From positions 1-29,429 of the forward strand of contig USCS01000002.1 of the NCBI GenBank assembly GCA_900552875.1: DNA of 29,429 nt. Direction: 5' to 3'. The notes beneath the pieces were generated by a model, which was not told the origin of the DNA, made no database searches, and saw only the letters and a program-made list of their open reading frames with translations. A program made the position numbers and the translations under genes. The stretch is from an uncultured Collinsella sp. (GTDB lineage Bacteria > Actinomycetota > Coriobacteriia > Coriobacteriales > Coriobacteriaceae). Positions 6,553 through 14,135 of the stretch are shown one piece after another (positions within the stretch are counted from its first letter, which is position 1; each line of letters starts with the position of its first letter).

Positions 6553-7665
6553 ATGGCAAAGGTAAAAATCAGCGACGTCGCGCGCGAGGCCGGGGTTTCG
6601 TTGGGCACGGTTTCCAACGCGCTCAACCACCCCGAAAAGCTACGCCCCGAGACCCTCAAGCTCATCAACGAGACCATCAATCGCCTTGGTTACCTGCCCA
6701 ACCAAAGCGCCCGTCAGCTCGCGGGCGGCGCCACCAAGTCCTTTGGCCTGGTGCTCCCCCGTCTCGATCACGGCTTTTCGCTCCAAATCGCCAGCGGCGC
6801 CCACAACGAGGCCCGCAAGCACGGCTACGACTTGCTCATCGCCAACGCCGATAACGACGATATTCTCCAGGACCATTACCTGCGTTACTTTATGGGCACG
6901 CAAATGTCCGGCGTCATGGTTCAGCCCATGGCATCCCCCGACTGGCACCCCGCTATGACCAAGATGCCCGTGCCGATCGTCCATCTGGACATCCATTGCT
7001 CCGCGCCCGGCTACTACGTAGCGGCCGACAACGAGGCGCAGGGGCGCATTATCGCCGAACTCGCCATCGCCCGCGGCGCACGCCATATCACCGTTGTGGG
7101 CAGAGCGGCATTCATGCAGCTCACCCTGCGCGTACTTGGCATTCACAAGGCTCTCGCCCTGCATCCCGATATCAAAATTGAAGTCATTGACGCCGGAGAG
7201 TGGAATACCGCAGCCGACGGCTACAGTATTGGTGCTCAGATTGCCGGGCGCCCTGCCGACGAACGCCCCGATTTTGTCGTCGGCCTGACCGACGTGCTGG
7301 CCTCGGGCGTTATCTCGGCATTGGTCGACAAAGGCATCTCCGTCCCCGAGCAGGTTCGCGTGGCTGGATGCGACGGCAACCCGCTCGCTTGGAGCGGATC
7401 GGTCCCGCTCACTACGGTAGCGCCCCCGGGCTACGAGATTGGCCGCAAGGGTGTCCAACTGCTCATGGAGCAAATCGAGAACAAGGTCCCGACAAAGACC
7501 AAGCATATCCACGTCGGCTCTGCAGCGCGCACCGTCACCGCGGTCACGGCCATCGAGGACATCAACCGCCAAGAACTCGTGCGGCCGTTCCTGCTGGAAC
7601 GAGCCAGCACCCAGGCAAGCAGCCAGACCGACGCCACGGCCATCAACCTCGGTGCGTATCTATAG
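6553..7665 (+). CDS. LacI-family transcriptional regulator
   Basis: 370 residues from the ATG at 6553, supported by AAAGGGG 5 bases upstream; the open frame continues far upstream only as an artefact of glmS antisense. Residues 4-25 (ISDVAREAGVSLGTVSNALN) are the LacI helix-turn-helix, followed by the hinge (LGYLPNQSARQLAGG). A periplasmic-binding-protein-like sugar domain follows (about 62-330), with VAGCDGNPLAWSGSVPLTTV matching the conserved late strand. The last 35 residues after AIEDINR are an extra tail. Its direct partner is the divergent glmS, but metabolic targets and effector cannot be read from sequence. Confidence 0.92.
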   Translation: MAKVKISDVAREAGVSLGTVSNALNHPEKLRPETLKLINETINRLGYLPNQSARQLAGGATKSFGLVLPRLDHGFSLQIASGAHNEARKHGYDLLIANADNDDILQDHYLRYFMGTQMSGVMVQPMASPDWHPAMTKMPVPIVHLDIHCSAPGYYVAADNEAQGRIIAELAIARGARHITVVGRAAFMQLTLRVLGIHKALALHPDIKIEVIDAGEWNTAADGYSIGAQIAGRPADERPDFVVGLTDVLASGVISALVDKGISVPEQVRVAGCDGNPLAWSGSVPLTTVAPPGYEIGRKGVQLLMEQIENKVPTKTKHIHVGSAARTVTAVTAIEDINRQELVRPFLLERASTQASSQTDATAINLGAYL

Positions 7666-7690
7666 CACGCCCGCGAGTATGCTAAGTCGC

Positions 7691-7740
7691 CGCTTAAGCA
7701 AAAGGGGCCCGACCATTGCCGGGCCCCTTTTGCTTAAGCG
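7691..7740. terminator. Bidirectional terminator between LacI and HAD genes
   Basis: A perfect 21-bp inverted repeat (7691-7711 with 7720-7740) with an 8-base loop. The core is AAAAGGGGCCCG / CGGGCCCCTTTT, giving a T-run on both strands, as expected between converging genes. Confidence 0.9.
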
Positions 7741-7778
7741 CAAACGTGAGCAATCGCTCATTTTAACGCCGCAATTTT

Positions 7779-8429
7779 CTAGCGCACAGCCTTGATTGCC
7801 GCCGCCAGATCGAACAGCGTATCGAGCACGGCCTCGCAGCCATCCACCACGTCCTGCGGCAGCGGCACGATATCGGGGACGGCAAAGACATGGCAGCCGG
7901 CCGTAATGCCCGAGACGCAGCCGTTGCGCGAATCCTCGACCACGGCACATTCCTCGGGAGCAAAGCCCGCGCGCTCGCAGGCGAGCAGATACATCTCGGG
8001 GTCGGGCTTGCCGTGCACGACGTCCTCGCCACACGTTACCGTTTCAAACTTGTCAAAGAGGCCAACCATCTTAAGGTTGCGCTCGGCCGTAACGAGGCGC
8101 GACGACGTCGCTAGACCAACGTGATAGCCCGCAGCCAGCAGCTCGTCTAGGCACTCGGCGGCGCCGGCCTTAAGTTCCAGTTCGGTCTTGACCATCTCGT
8201 CGCGAATCTCCTTGTGGCGGACATAGACCGCCTCGGTGGTTTCGTGGCTGCCGTAATGCTCATCAAGGATGTCCATGACATCGGGCAGCGTGCGGCCGAT
8301 AAACTGATGGATCAGCGCTTCATCAATCGCGAGCCCCAGCTCAGCGGCGCCTGCCTTCCAGGCCTTAATCCCCAAACGCTCGGTATCGACCAGCGTTCCA
8401 TCCATGTCAAAAATAACAGCCTTGATCAT
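7779..8429 (-). CDS. HAD-superfamily sugar phosphatase / beta-phosphoglucomutase-like
   Basis: 216 residues from the ATG at 8429, preceded by GGGGGACCG. It shows the HAD motifs: FDMDGTLVDTE (nucleophile D8 and D10), the Thr/Ser motif II in ATSSR, the motif III lysine in HGKPDPEMY and the acidic motif IV in VVEDSRNG. The alpha-helical cap after motif I makes it subfamily IA of the PGMB/phosphatase type. Such enzymes remove phosphate from, or isomerise, small phosphosugars in the cytoplasm. Substrate is not predictable. It is divergent from larE, whose shared spacer contains a 17-bp palindrome. Confidence 0.9.
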   Translation of the reverse strand: MIKAVIFDMDGTLVDTERLGIKAWKAGAAELGLAIDEALIHQFIGRTLPDVMDILDEHYGSHETTEAVYVRHKEIRDEMVKTELELKAGAAECLDELLAAGYHVGLATSSRLVTAERNLKMVGLFDKFETVTCGEDVVHGKPDPEMYLLACERAGFAPEECAVVEDSRNGCVSGITAGCHVFAVPDIVPLPQDVVDGCEAVLDTLFDLAAAIKAVR

Positions 8430-8489
8430 ATCGGTCCCCCATCGACTCTCGCTGTCGCGTTGCTGCAACTCTACCGCATTTGGCAACTT

Positions 8490-8506
8490 GTATATAACGT
8501 ATATAC
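8490..8506. promoter_or_regulatory. Palindrome in the HAD/larE divergent promoter region
   Basis: GTATATA-ACG-TATATAC is a perfect 17-base palindrome in the 173-base spacer between the two divergent starts. It could be an operator or overlap AT-rich -10 boxes; neither gene has a clear -35/-10 pair. Confidence 0.35.
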
Positions 8507-8602
8507 CATATTGCACTTTCGTTACACAGATAGAAGTCTTATGGCAAGTAACGCATTAGGATTATAGTTTTCGATCGAGTACTCAACGATAAGGAACGTT
8601 TC

Positions 8603-9481
8603 ATGATTTTAGACACCACGGCACCCGCAGAGGAGCTTCAAGACAAGCTATCGGCGCTCGAACAGCTGCTTTTGGCATACGGGCGCGTGGCTATCGGGTT
8701 TTCCGGCGGCGTTGACAGCAGCTTTTTGGCCGCCGTATGCGCCCGCATCATGCCTACCAATACCCTCCTCGTCCATCTCACCACGCCGCTCATCGGCACG
8801 CCCGAGCAGGCTTCGTTTGAGCAGTCCGTTGATGGACAAGCCAATGAAGGGGCGCATTTTAAGCTCCCCGTGCTCAATCTTTCGGTCGATCAGTTGCAGC
8901 TCCCCCAAGTAGCCTGCAACGATGCCAATCGCTGCTACCACTGCAAGCACGCTGGCTTTACCGCCATCGTCAACCACGCCAAGTCGCTCGGCTTTCCCAC
9001 CGTCATCGATGGCAGCAATGCAAGCGATCGCGGTGACTACCGCCCCGGCATGCGTGCGGCAGAAGAGCTCGGCGTACGCTCACCCCTTATGGAGGTCGGC
9101 TTTACCAAGGACGAAGAGCGCGAGCTGCTGCGCGCATGGGGTTATCCCGTTTGGAACCTGCCGGCGGGAGCATGTCTTGCCACGCGCGTCCCCACGGGCG
9201 AGGAGCTTACGCGCGAGAAGGTCTCCCTGATTCGCGCCTGCGAGGATTACCTGCACGATCTTGATCTGGCACAGGTACGCGCGCGCCTGGTCGGCGGCTG
9301 CATGCATATCGAGGCCGCACCCGCAGATGTCGCCAAGATTGCCACCCTCGGCGGTGCCGCCGTCGACGACAAGGGCAAGACCCCGCTGCCCGCCGTTATC
9401 GAGTCCGCGCTGCGCGAGCTGGGCTGCGACCATATCTCCCCTGAGGTCACCCCCTACATCCACGGTGCCATGAATCAGTAA
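8603..9481 (+). CDS. larE: ATP-dependent sulfur transferase LarE
   Basis: 292 residues; AAGGAACG precedes the ATG. LarE activates the pyridinium dinucleotide precursor with ATP and inserts sulfur, one step in making the nickel-pincer cofactor of lactate racemase and related enzymes. The PP-loop FSGGVDSS is at 33-40 and the conserved SDRGDYRPG at 141-149. Cys191 (AGACLATR) matches the sacrificial sulfur donor Cys176 of the Lactobacillus plantarum enzyme. A CYHC pair (Cys111, Cys114) adds two more cysteines, which suggests the variant that binds a [4Fe-4S] cluster rather than sacrificing a cysteine; this is inference. No larA, larB or larC is in the window. The stop codon overlaps palindrome copy D. 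Confidence 0.92.
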   Translation: MILDTTAPAEELQDKLSALEQLLLAYGRVAIGFSGGVDSSFLAAVCARIMPTNTLLVHLTTPLIGTPEQASFEQSVDGQANEGAHFKLPVLNLSVDQLQLPQVACNDANRCYHCKHAGFTAIVNHAKSLGFPTVIDGSNASDRGDYRPGMRAAEELGVRSPLMEVGFTKDEERELLRAWGYPVWNLPAGACLATRVPTGEELTREKVSLIRACEDYLHDLDLAQVRARLVGGCMHIEAAPADVAKIATLGGAAVDDKGKTPLPAVIESALRELGCDHISPEVTPYIHGAMNQ

Positions 9482-9516
9482 CCTGCCAATAAGGGACAGG
9501 TTTATTTCGGCAGGTT
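9480..9516. repeat. TGTCCC-core palindrome, copy D
   Basis: AACCTGCC + AATAA pair with TTATT + GGCAGGTT around a loop with GGGACAGG; two bases bulge. Its first bases are the last two of the larE stop codon (TAACCTGCC). The reverse complement resembles copy C at 6466-6504. Confidence 0.75.
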
Positions 9517-9536
9517 TTATCTTGGGAAACGCGAAC

Positions 9537-9569
9537 AGGGCCGTGACACCCATACGGCGTCGCGGCCCT
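9537..9569. terminator. Terminator between larE and PTS EIIA
   Basis: AGGGCCGTGAC (9537-9547) pairs with GTCGCGGCCCT (9559-9569), 10 of 11 plus one G.U. On the plus strand it is followed by TTTTCC, a reasonable tail for larE; the minus-strand side lacks a T-run. Confidence 0.65.
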
Positions 9570-9611
9570 TTTCCTTGGAGAAGGATCAATTGATTGAACG
9601 GGATGACCGTT

Positions 9612-10064
9612 CTAGTCTTCGAGTCCGCTATTGATGAGCTCCGCAATCTCAACGGGATCGGTGCTCGCGCGCACCTTGTCACGGAAGCCGGCGTCCATCA
9701 GCATCACGGCAGCCTTGGAGAGCAAGCGCAGGTGCGTGGTTCCTGCCTCGCCGGCAGGCACGTACAGCGCGAGCGCAACATCGACGGGCACACCATCGAA
9801 GCTCGGCCATTCAACGGGCTCGACCAGCTTAAGCACGGCAACGCCCGGCGTGTGGATAGCATCGCTTTTGGCATGTGGAACGGCAAAACCGGCGACAAGG
9901 CCAGTCTCGGCCTCGTTCTCGCGAGCCATGAAGGCAGTCTCTACGGCAGATGCGTCGTCAGCAAAGCCGAGCTCGACGGCCTGATCGGACAAATAATGCA
10001 GGGCATCCTCGCGCGAGGCGGCGGTATACCCTATCGTCACTTGGTTGGCAGATACAAATCCCAT
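9612..10064 (-). CDS. PTS fructose-type EIIA component
   Basis: 150 residues, the full length of a stand-alone type-2 (fructose/mannitol) EIIA. It takes phosphate from HPr and passes it to EIIB of the partner permease. The phosphorylated histidine is H64 in AVPHAKSD, the family signature. AAGGAAGG stands before the ATG. It is the last gene of the six-gene operon, only 11 bases after the transketolase C-half, and is separated from its likely partner EIIBC (14136-15608) by four metabolic genes, so a single transcript would make both halves of the transporter. Confidence 0.93.
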   Translation of the reverse strand: MGFVSANQVTIGYTAASREDALHYLSDQAVELGFADDASAVETAFMARENEAETGLVAGFAVPHAKSDAIHTPGVAVLKLVEPVEWPSFDGVPVDVALALYVPAGEAGTTHLRLLSKAAVMLMDAGFRDKVRASTDPVEIAELINSGLED

Positions 10065-10075
10065 GGAAACCTTCC

Positions 10076-11014
10076 TTACAACACAGACCTGACCGCAGCT
10101 TCGATGCCGTCGGCGTCCAAACCGTACTTGTGCAGCAAATCGACCGCAGGGCCGGACTCGCCATACACATCGCGCACGCCGACGCGACGCATCGGCACCG
10201 GATACTGCTCCGCTAGCACCGAGGCAACGGCCTCGCCAAGACCGCCGATAATCGAATGCTCCTCGGCAGTGACCACGCGACCGGTCTTCTTGGCGCTGGC
10301 TACAACCAGGCGTTCGTCGAGCGGCTTGATCGTATGCATGTTGATGACCTCGGCATCGATGCCATCGGCAGCGAGCGCCTCGGCAGCCTCAAGCGCCTCG
10401 GCGACCATAAGGCCACAAGCGATGATGGTCACATCGGACCCCTCGCGCACGACCACGCCGCGACCAATCTTGAACTCATAGTCCTCGCAGTCGTTGATGA
10501 CCGGTGTTGCCAGGCGGCCGAAGCGCATGTAAACCGGGCCCTCAAACTCATAGGCGGCGCGCACACAGGCACGAGCCTCGACGTCGTCGGCGGGAACGAC
10601 CACCGTCATACCCGGAATCGTGCGCATGAGTGCGATATCCTCGCAGCACTGGTGCGTGGCGCCGTCCTCGCCCACCGAAATGCCGGCATGAGTAGCGCCA
10701 ATCTTGACGTTGAGGTGCGGGTAGCCGATGGAATTGCGGACCTGCTCGTAGGCGCGACCGGCGGCAAACATCGCAAAGGTGCTCGCAAAAGCAACGCGGC
10801 CCATGGTCGCGATGCCGGCGGCAAGACCCATCAGGTTGCTCTCGGCAATGCCGGCGTCGTAGAAGCGCTCAGGGTGCGCAGCCTTAAACTTACCGGTCTG
10901 CGTGGCGGCGGCCAGGTCGGCATCGAGAACCACAAAGTCATCGCGCTCATTGCCCAGCTCGACAAGTGCCTCGCCATAGCTAACGCGCGTGGCGACTTTC
11001 TTGACGTCTGCCAT
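10076..11014 (-). CDS. Transketolase, C-terminal subunit
   Basis: 312 residues, typical of the split transketolases of many anaerobes. It holds the pyrimidine-binding and C-terminal domains. The catalytic glutamate that activates thiamine diphosphate is E58 in DAGIAESN (usual GIAEQ). HAGISVGEDGATHQ (residues about 108-121) carries conserved active-site histidines. Its ATG overlaps the stop of the N-terminal subunit gene (TAATG), so translation is coupled and the two chains are made in equal amounts. Together they transfer two-carbon units between pentose and other sugar phosphates. Confidence 0.95.
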   Translation of the reverse strand: MADVKKVATRVSYGEALVELGNERDDFVVLDADLAAATQTGKFKAAHPERFYDAGIAESNLMGLAAGIATMGRVAFASTFAMFAAGRAYEQVRNSIGYPHLNVKIGATHAGISVGEDGATHQCCEDIALMRTIPGMTVVVPADDVEARACVRAAYEFEGPVYMRFGRLATPVINDCEDYEFKIGRGVVVREGSDVTIIACGLMVAEALEAAEALAADGIDAEVINMHTIKPLDERLVVASAKKTGRVVTAEEHSIIGGLGEAVASVLAEQYPVPMRRVGVRDVYGESGPAVDLLHKYGLDADGIEAAVRSVL

Positions 11015-11844
11015 TAGAGCTCCTCCCCTGCTGCTGCGAGCTCGGCCATGGCCTGCTCAAACTGTTCATCGTTGGGTGCCTTGCCGTGCCAGCCCACCTG
11101 GTTTTCCATAAAGGAGACGCCCTTGCCCTTCACCGTCTCGGCGATAATGGCCACGGGCGAGTCGCTCACTTTGCGGGCCTCGGCAAAGGCGGCGGCAATC
11201 TGCGCCATGTCGTTACCGTCGGCGAGCTCGATCACATGCCACTTAAAGGCGCGGAACTTGTCAGCGAGCGGCATGGCCGAGTTGACTTCATCGATCGTGC
11301 CGTCAATCTGCAAGCCGTTGTGGTCGACGACGGCAACAAGATTGTCGAGCGCATGGTTGCCGGCGAACATGGCCGCCTCCCACACCTGGCCTTCCTCGCA
11401 CTCACCGTCGCCCAGCAACGTGTAGACACGGTAGCCGTCGCCCCAGTGCTTAGCGGCAAGCGCCATTCCAACTGCAGCAGAGATGCCCTGACCGAGCGAT
11501 CCGGTGGACATATCGATGCCAGGGGCGTCGTTCATGTTGGGATGGCCCTGCAGTCGGCTGCCAATATGACGGAGCGTCTCGAGCTCTTCGACGGGAAAAT
11601 AGCCGCGATTTGCCAACACCGAATACAGGCCCGGCGCCGCGTGACCCTTGGAGAGCACAAAGCGATCGCGATCGGCCTTGTGAGGGTCGGCAGGATCGAT
11701 ATTCATTTCCTCAAAGTACAGATACGTCATGATGTCGGCAGCACCGAGCGATCCACCCGGGTGTCCCGACTTGGCCGCGTGAACCGCAGTCACGACACCC
11801 TTCCTGACCTCATTGGCGACCTTCGCCAGCTCCTGGTTGGTCAT
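11014..11844 (-). CDS. Transketolase, N-terminal subunit
   Basis: 276 residues from the ATG at 11844, preceded by AGAGAGG; an upstream in-frame start at 11904 is less likely. It holds the diphosphate-binding domain of transketolase: GDGECEEGQVWEAAMFAGNH followed by DHNGLQ is the GDG-N thiamine diphosphate/Mg motif, and KSGHPGGSLGAADI is the conserved N-terminal substrate region. It is active only together with the C-terminal subunit encoded immediately downstream. Position after a transaldolase makes this a complete non-oxidative pentose phosphate pair inside the sugar operon. Confidence 0.95.
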   Translation of the reverse strand: MTNQELAKVANEVRKGVVTAVHAAKSGHPGGSLGAADIMTYLYFEEMNIDPADPHKADRDRFVLSKGHAAPGLYSVLANRGYFPVEELETLRHIGSRLQGHPNMNDAPGIDMSTGSLGQGISAAVGMALAAKHWGDGYRVYTLLGDGECEEGQVWEAAMFAGNHALDNLVAVVDHNGLQIDGTIDEVNSAMPLADKFRAFKWHVIELADGNDMAQIAAAFAEARKVSDSPVAIIAETVKGKGVSFMENQVGWHGKAPNDEQFEQAMAELAAAGEEL

Positions 11845-11907
11845 ACGAATTCCTCTCTTGAGAACAACCCCGGCACCGGATGACGCGATGCCGGGGCAAT
11901 CCACTCG

Positions 11908-12591
11908 TTAAGCCTGAGCGACGACCTTCTGCCAGTCAGCCTCAAAAGAGGCGAGGCCCTGGTCGGTCAGCGGATGATGCAGGCACTTCTTGAGAGCGGC
12001 CATGGGCACGGTCGCAATATCGGCACCGAGTAGCGCGGCCTGGGTCACGTGGTTGGGCGTACGAACCGAGGCGGTGATGATCTCGACGGTGTCGTCGACG
12101 TTCTTGCCCGTCCAGTCGTAGTTCTTAATGCAGGTCACGACGTTGTCGAGCTGCGAGATACCGTCCTCGGCGATGTCATCGAAACGACCGACAAACGGGC
12201 TGATGTAGCGAGCACCGGCATTGGCGGCCATAAGGGCCTGCGTCGGCGAGAAGACGAGCGTCATGTTGACGCGCACGCCAGCATCGGCCAGTGCACGGCA
12301 GGCGGCAAGGCCGGCCTCGCACACGGGAAGCTTGACCACGATGTTGGGGGCGAGGGCGGCAAGGCGCTTGCCCTCCTCGATCATACCCTCGGCAGTGGTA
12401 GCGGTAGACTCGGCGGAAACGGGCAGGCCCTCGCAGAGCTCGGCAATCTTGAGCATATGCGGCTCAAAGTCGGCAAGCTTGCCGCCGGTCTTGGCGTACA
12501 GGGACGGGTTGGTGGTAACACCGGCCAGGCAGCCCCAGCTCTTGGCCTCGGCGATCTCGTCCAGATTGGCAGTATCGATAAAGAACTTCAT
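11908..12591 (-). CDS. Transaldolase, TalC/FSA-like subfamily
   Basis: 227 residues from the ATG at 12591, with AAGGAG upstream inside a 12-base palindrome. It is a small TIM-barrel class I aldolase. The Schiff-base lysine is K87 in IVVKLPV. E61 (PVSAES) and F133 (ISPFVGRFDD) are at the positions where true transaldolases have Glu and Phe, while fructose-6-phosphate aldolase of E. coli has Gln and Tyr. Transaldolase activity (dihydroxyacetone transfer between sugar phosphates) is therefore more likely than FSA activity. It is followed after 63 bases by the transketolase pair. Confidence 0.92.
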   Translation of the reverse strand: MKFFIDTANLDEIAEAKSWGCLAGVTTNPSLYAKTGGKLADFEPHMLKIAELCEGLPVSAESTATTAEGMIEEGKRLAALAPNIVVKLPVCEAGLAACRALADAGVRVNMTLVFSPTQALMAANAGARYISPFVGRFDDIAEDGISQLDNVVTCIKNYDWTGKNVDDTVEIITASVRTPNHVTQAALLGADIATVPMAALKKCLHHPLTDQGLASFEADWQKVVAQA

Positions 12592-12628
12592 GGTGCAAAC
12601 TCCTTCGAAGGAATCCAAAACTCAAAAA

Positions 12629-12659
12629 ATAGGACAAAGGGGATGTCCCTTTGTCCTAT
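12629..12659. repeat. TGTCCC-core palindrome, copy E
   Basis: ATAGGACAAAGGG (12629-12641) and CCCTTTGTCCTAT (12647-12659) form a perfect 13-bp inverted repeat with the loop GATGT. It lies in the gatZ-transaldolase spacer, 37 bases before the transaldolase start, so it folds in the operon mRNA. Confidence 0.75.
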
Positions 12660-12661
12660 GT

Positions 12662-12697
12662 GCCGGGCCTGCGGCTGGGACATGCCCCAGGCCCGGC
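12662..12697 (-). other. GC-rich hairpin after gatZ
   Basis: GCCGGGCCTG pairs with CAGGCCCGGC (10 bp, 16-base loop). No T-run follows on the minus strand; palindrome E comes next. It may be a leaky terminator, or protect the 3' end of the upstream message, and so lower expression of the downstream genes. This role is inferred. Confidence 0.55.
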
Positions 12698-12716
12698 GTC
12701 GTGTAGGAAAAGCTAC

Positions 12717-13991
12717 TTAGTCCTCGAGAGCCTTCTCGATGCGGCTCGTGACGCCCTTGAGGTTAAGACCGACGACGTACTGCTTGATCGGGCGCTTGAT
12801 GTGCTCGATCACAAAGCGCTTGCCGTCGATGTCCTGGGCAGCGAGGTTGCGATAGAGCTTCTCGACCTGCTCCTTGACCTCGGGATCGTTGAACGCATAG
12901 TGGCCGGAGACATCCAGGATCTTCAGGCTGAGCTCATCGTCGGCAAGGATGTCATCGACCTGCAGGTTGACGTCGTCGCCAGTCATCCACTTGCGCCAGC
13001 GCTCGGTCTTGATAGCCTTGACCAGCAGCGTGTGATACAGGTCGGAGGGGTCATCGCACAGACCGTTGTCGACCAGGATCTGCTCGGTGGCGCAGAGCTT
13101 GAGGTAGGCGCGGGTCTCCTCGGTGCCATACTGCGGAGCGACGTTGGAGGCGGTCACGTGTGCCGGGATGTGCTCGAGCAGCGTCGCGTCGTCCAGATAG
13201 TCGGCGTTGTGCTCCTTCAGGCCCACGCCATAGCGCTTGGCCATATCGGCAAGCTCGCGGGCGTTCTTGAAGTTGTAGTGACCGACCTGCTCCGTCCAGC
13301 GGGTAAGGGTGCCGGTCTGGCCGACGATAAAGGTGGGCATGGGGCAGCCGCGCTTCTCGAGCTCGGGCTGCAGCTGAGAAATGAACTCCTCGTACTTATC
13401 GGTAGAGGTCAAGCCGCCATTGGTCTCCTCGGTACCGACCTCATAGGCGACCTCGGGCAGGTTATGCTCGCGACGGTACTGCTCAAGGTAGTCGATAAGA
13501 TCGATCGTGCGGCGAAGCACCACGTCGAGCGGAATAACCTTGCCGATCTGATAGGGGTCCTTGGTGGGGTCGACCATCAGCAGGTCAAAGCCTGCCTCCA
13601 TGTCGGCGACGAAGGACTTGCGGGCGAGCTCCATGGCCTCGTCCTCGGGCAGGTGGGCGTTACGCTCCTCGTCGCGCTGCCACGGACCGCCGTGATCGCG
13701 GCACAGGTAGTACGGACCGGTGTAACCCACCTCGTCGGCGACCTTCTTGATGTCGGCGGCAAAGCGCGTCTGGTCCCAACCGTTGACGTAGCCGGCGCCC
13801 ATCTCGTCCATATCGACCTGGTTGCGGCTGGCGATAAACATGGGCGGGAAATCCTCGTCCTTGGCAAGCTCGAACACGGCCTGAATCAGGTTGGGGCTCA
13901 TGGGGCCAATGCCGACCATGGTTGCGTGATCGCCGCTATCCTGCAGCTTGAGCATGCCCTGAACGGCCTGACGGATGGTGAGGTTGGACAT
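12717..13991 (-). CDS. gatZ: GatZ/KbaZ-family protein (tagatose-bisphosphate aldolase accessory subunit or C4-epimerase)
   Basis: 424 residues, standard for the GatZ/KbaZ family; AGAAGGAG precedes the ATG. Originally the family was described as the non-catalytic subunit that supports the class II tagatose-1,6-bisphosphate aldolase GatY/KbaY. Some members have been reported to be C4-epimerases of ketose phosphates. Visible conserved blocks are YLCRDHGGPWQRDE (about 94-107), VDPTKDPYQIG (about 139-149), YEVGTEETNGG (about 183-193) and VGLKEHNADYL (about 274-284), rich in likely metal or phosphate ligands. No gatY/kbaY partner is present in the window, so a self-standing epimerase role is attractive. 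The following transaldolase and transketolase would use the product. The substrate is not determined. Confidence 0.85.
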   Translation of the reverse strand: MSNLTIRQAVQGMLKLQDSGDHATMVGIGPMSPNLIQAVFELAKDEDFPPMFIASRNQVDMDEMGAGYVNGWDQTRFAADIKKVADEVGYTGPYYLCRDHGGPWQRDEERNAHLPEDEAMELARKSFVADMEAGFDLLMVDPTKDPYQIGKVIPLDVVLRRTIDLIDYLEQYRREHNLPEVAYEVGTEETNGGLTSTDKYEEFISQLQPELEKRGCPMPTFIVGQTGTLTRWTEQVGHYNFKNARELADMAKRYGVGLKEHNADYLDDATLLEHIPAHVTASNVAPQYGTEETRAYLKLCATEQILVDNGLCDDPSDLYHTLLVKAIKTERWRKWMTGDDVNLQVDDILADDELSLKILDVSGHYAFNDPEVKEQVEKLYRNLAAQDIDGKRFVIEHIKRPIKQYVVGLNLKGVTSRIEKALED

Positions 13992-14040
13992 TTTGTTCTC
14001 CTTCTCCAGAGGATTTTTGACAAAAGTTCCCTGGGACCCA

Positions 14041-14120
14041 GATGTGGGCCCTATCAGTACGGATGGATTTTGTTGTGTAGGGGCGGCTGTGCGGAGTCAA
14101 ATCCATCCCTCCGCACAACC
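14041..14120 (-). other. Interlocked stems in the EIIBC-gatZ spacer
   Basis: In the minus-strand RNA, GGTTGTGCGGAG (14120-14109) pairs with CTCCGCACAGCC (14096-14085) in a 12-bp stem with one G.U. Its loop holds GGATGGATTT (14108-14099), which is perfectly complementary to AAATCCATCC (14070-14061) downstream. The order of the arms is that of an H-type pseudoknot or of two mutually exclusive hairpins. A further short stem-loop (GGGCCCA / TGGGTCCC) follows just downstream, at about 14034-14052. It could act as an attenuator or processing site that sets the transporter-to-enzyme ratio. Confidence 0.55.
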
Positions 14121-14135
14121 GGAGTCCTTAAAGGT

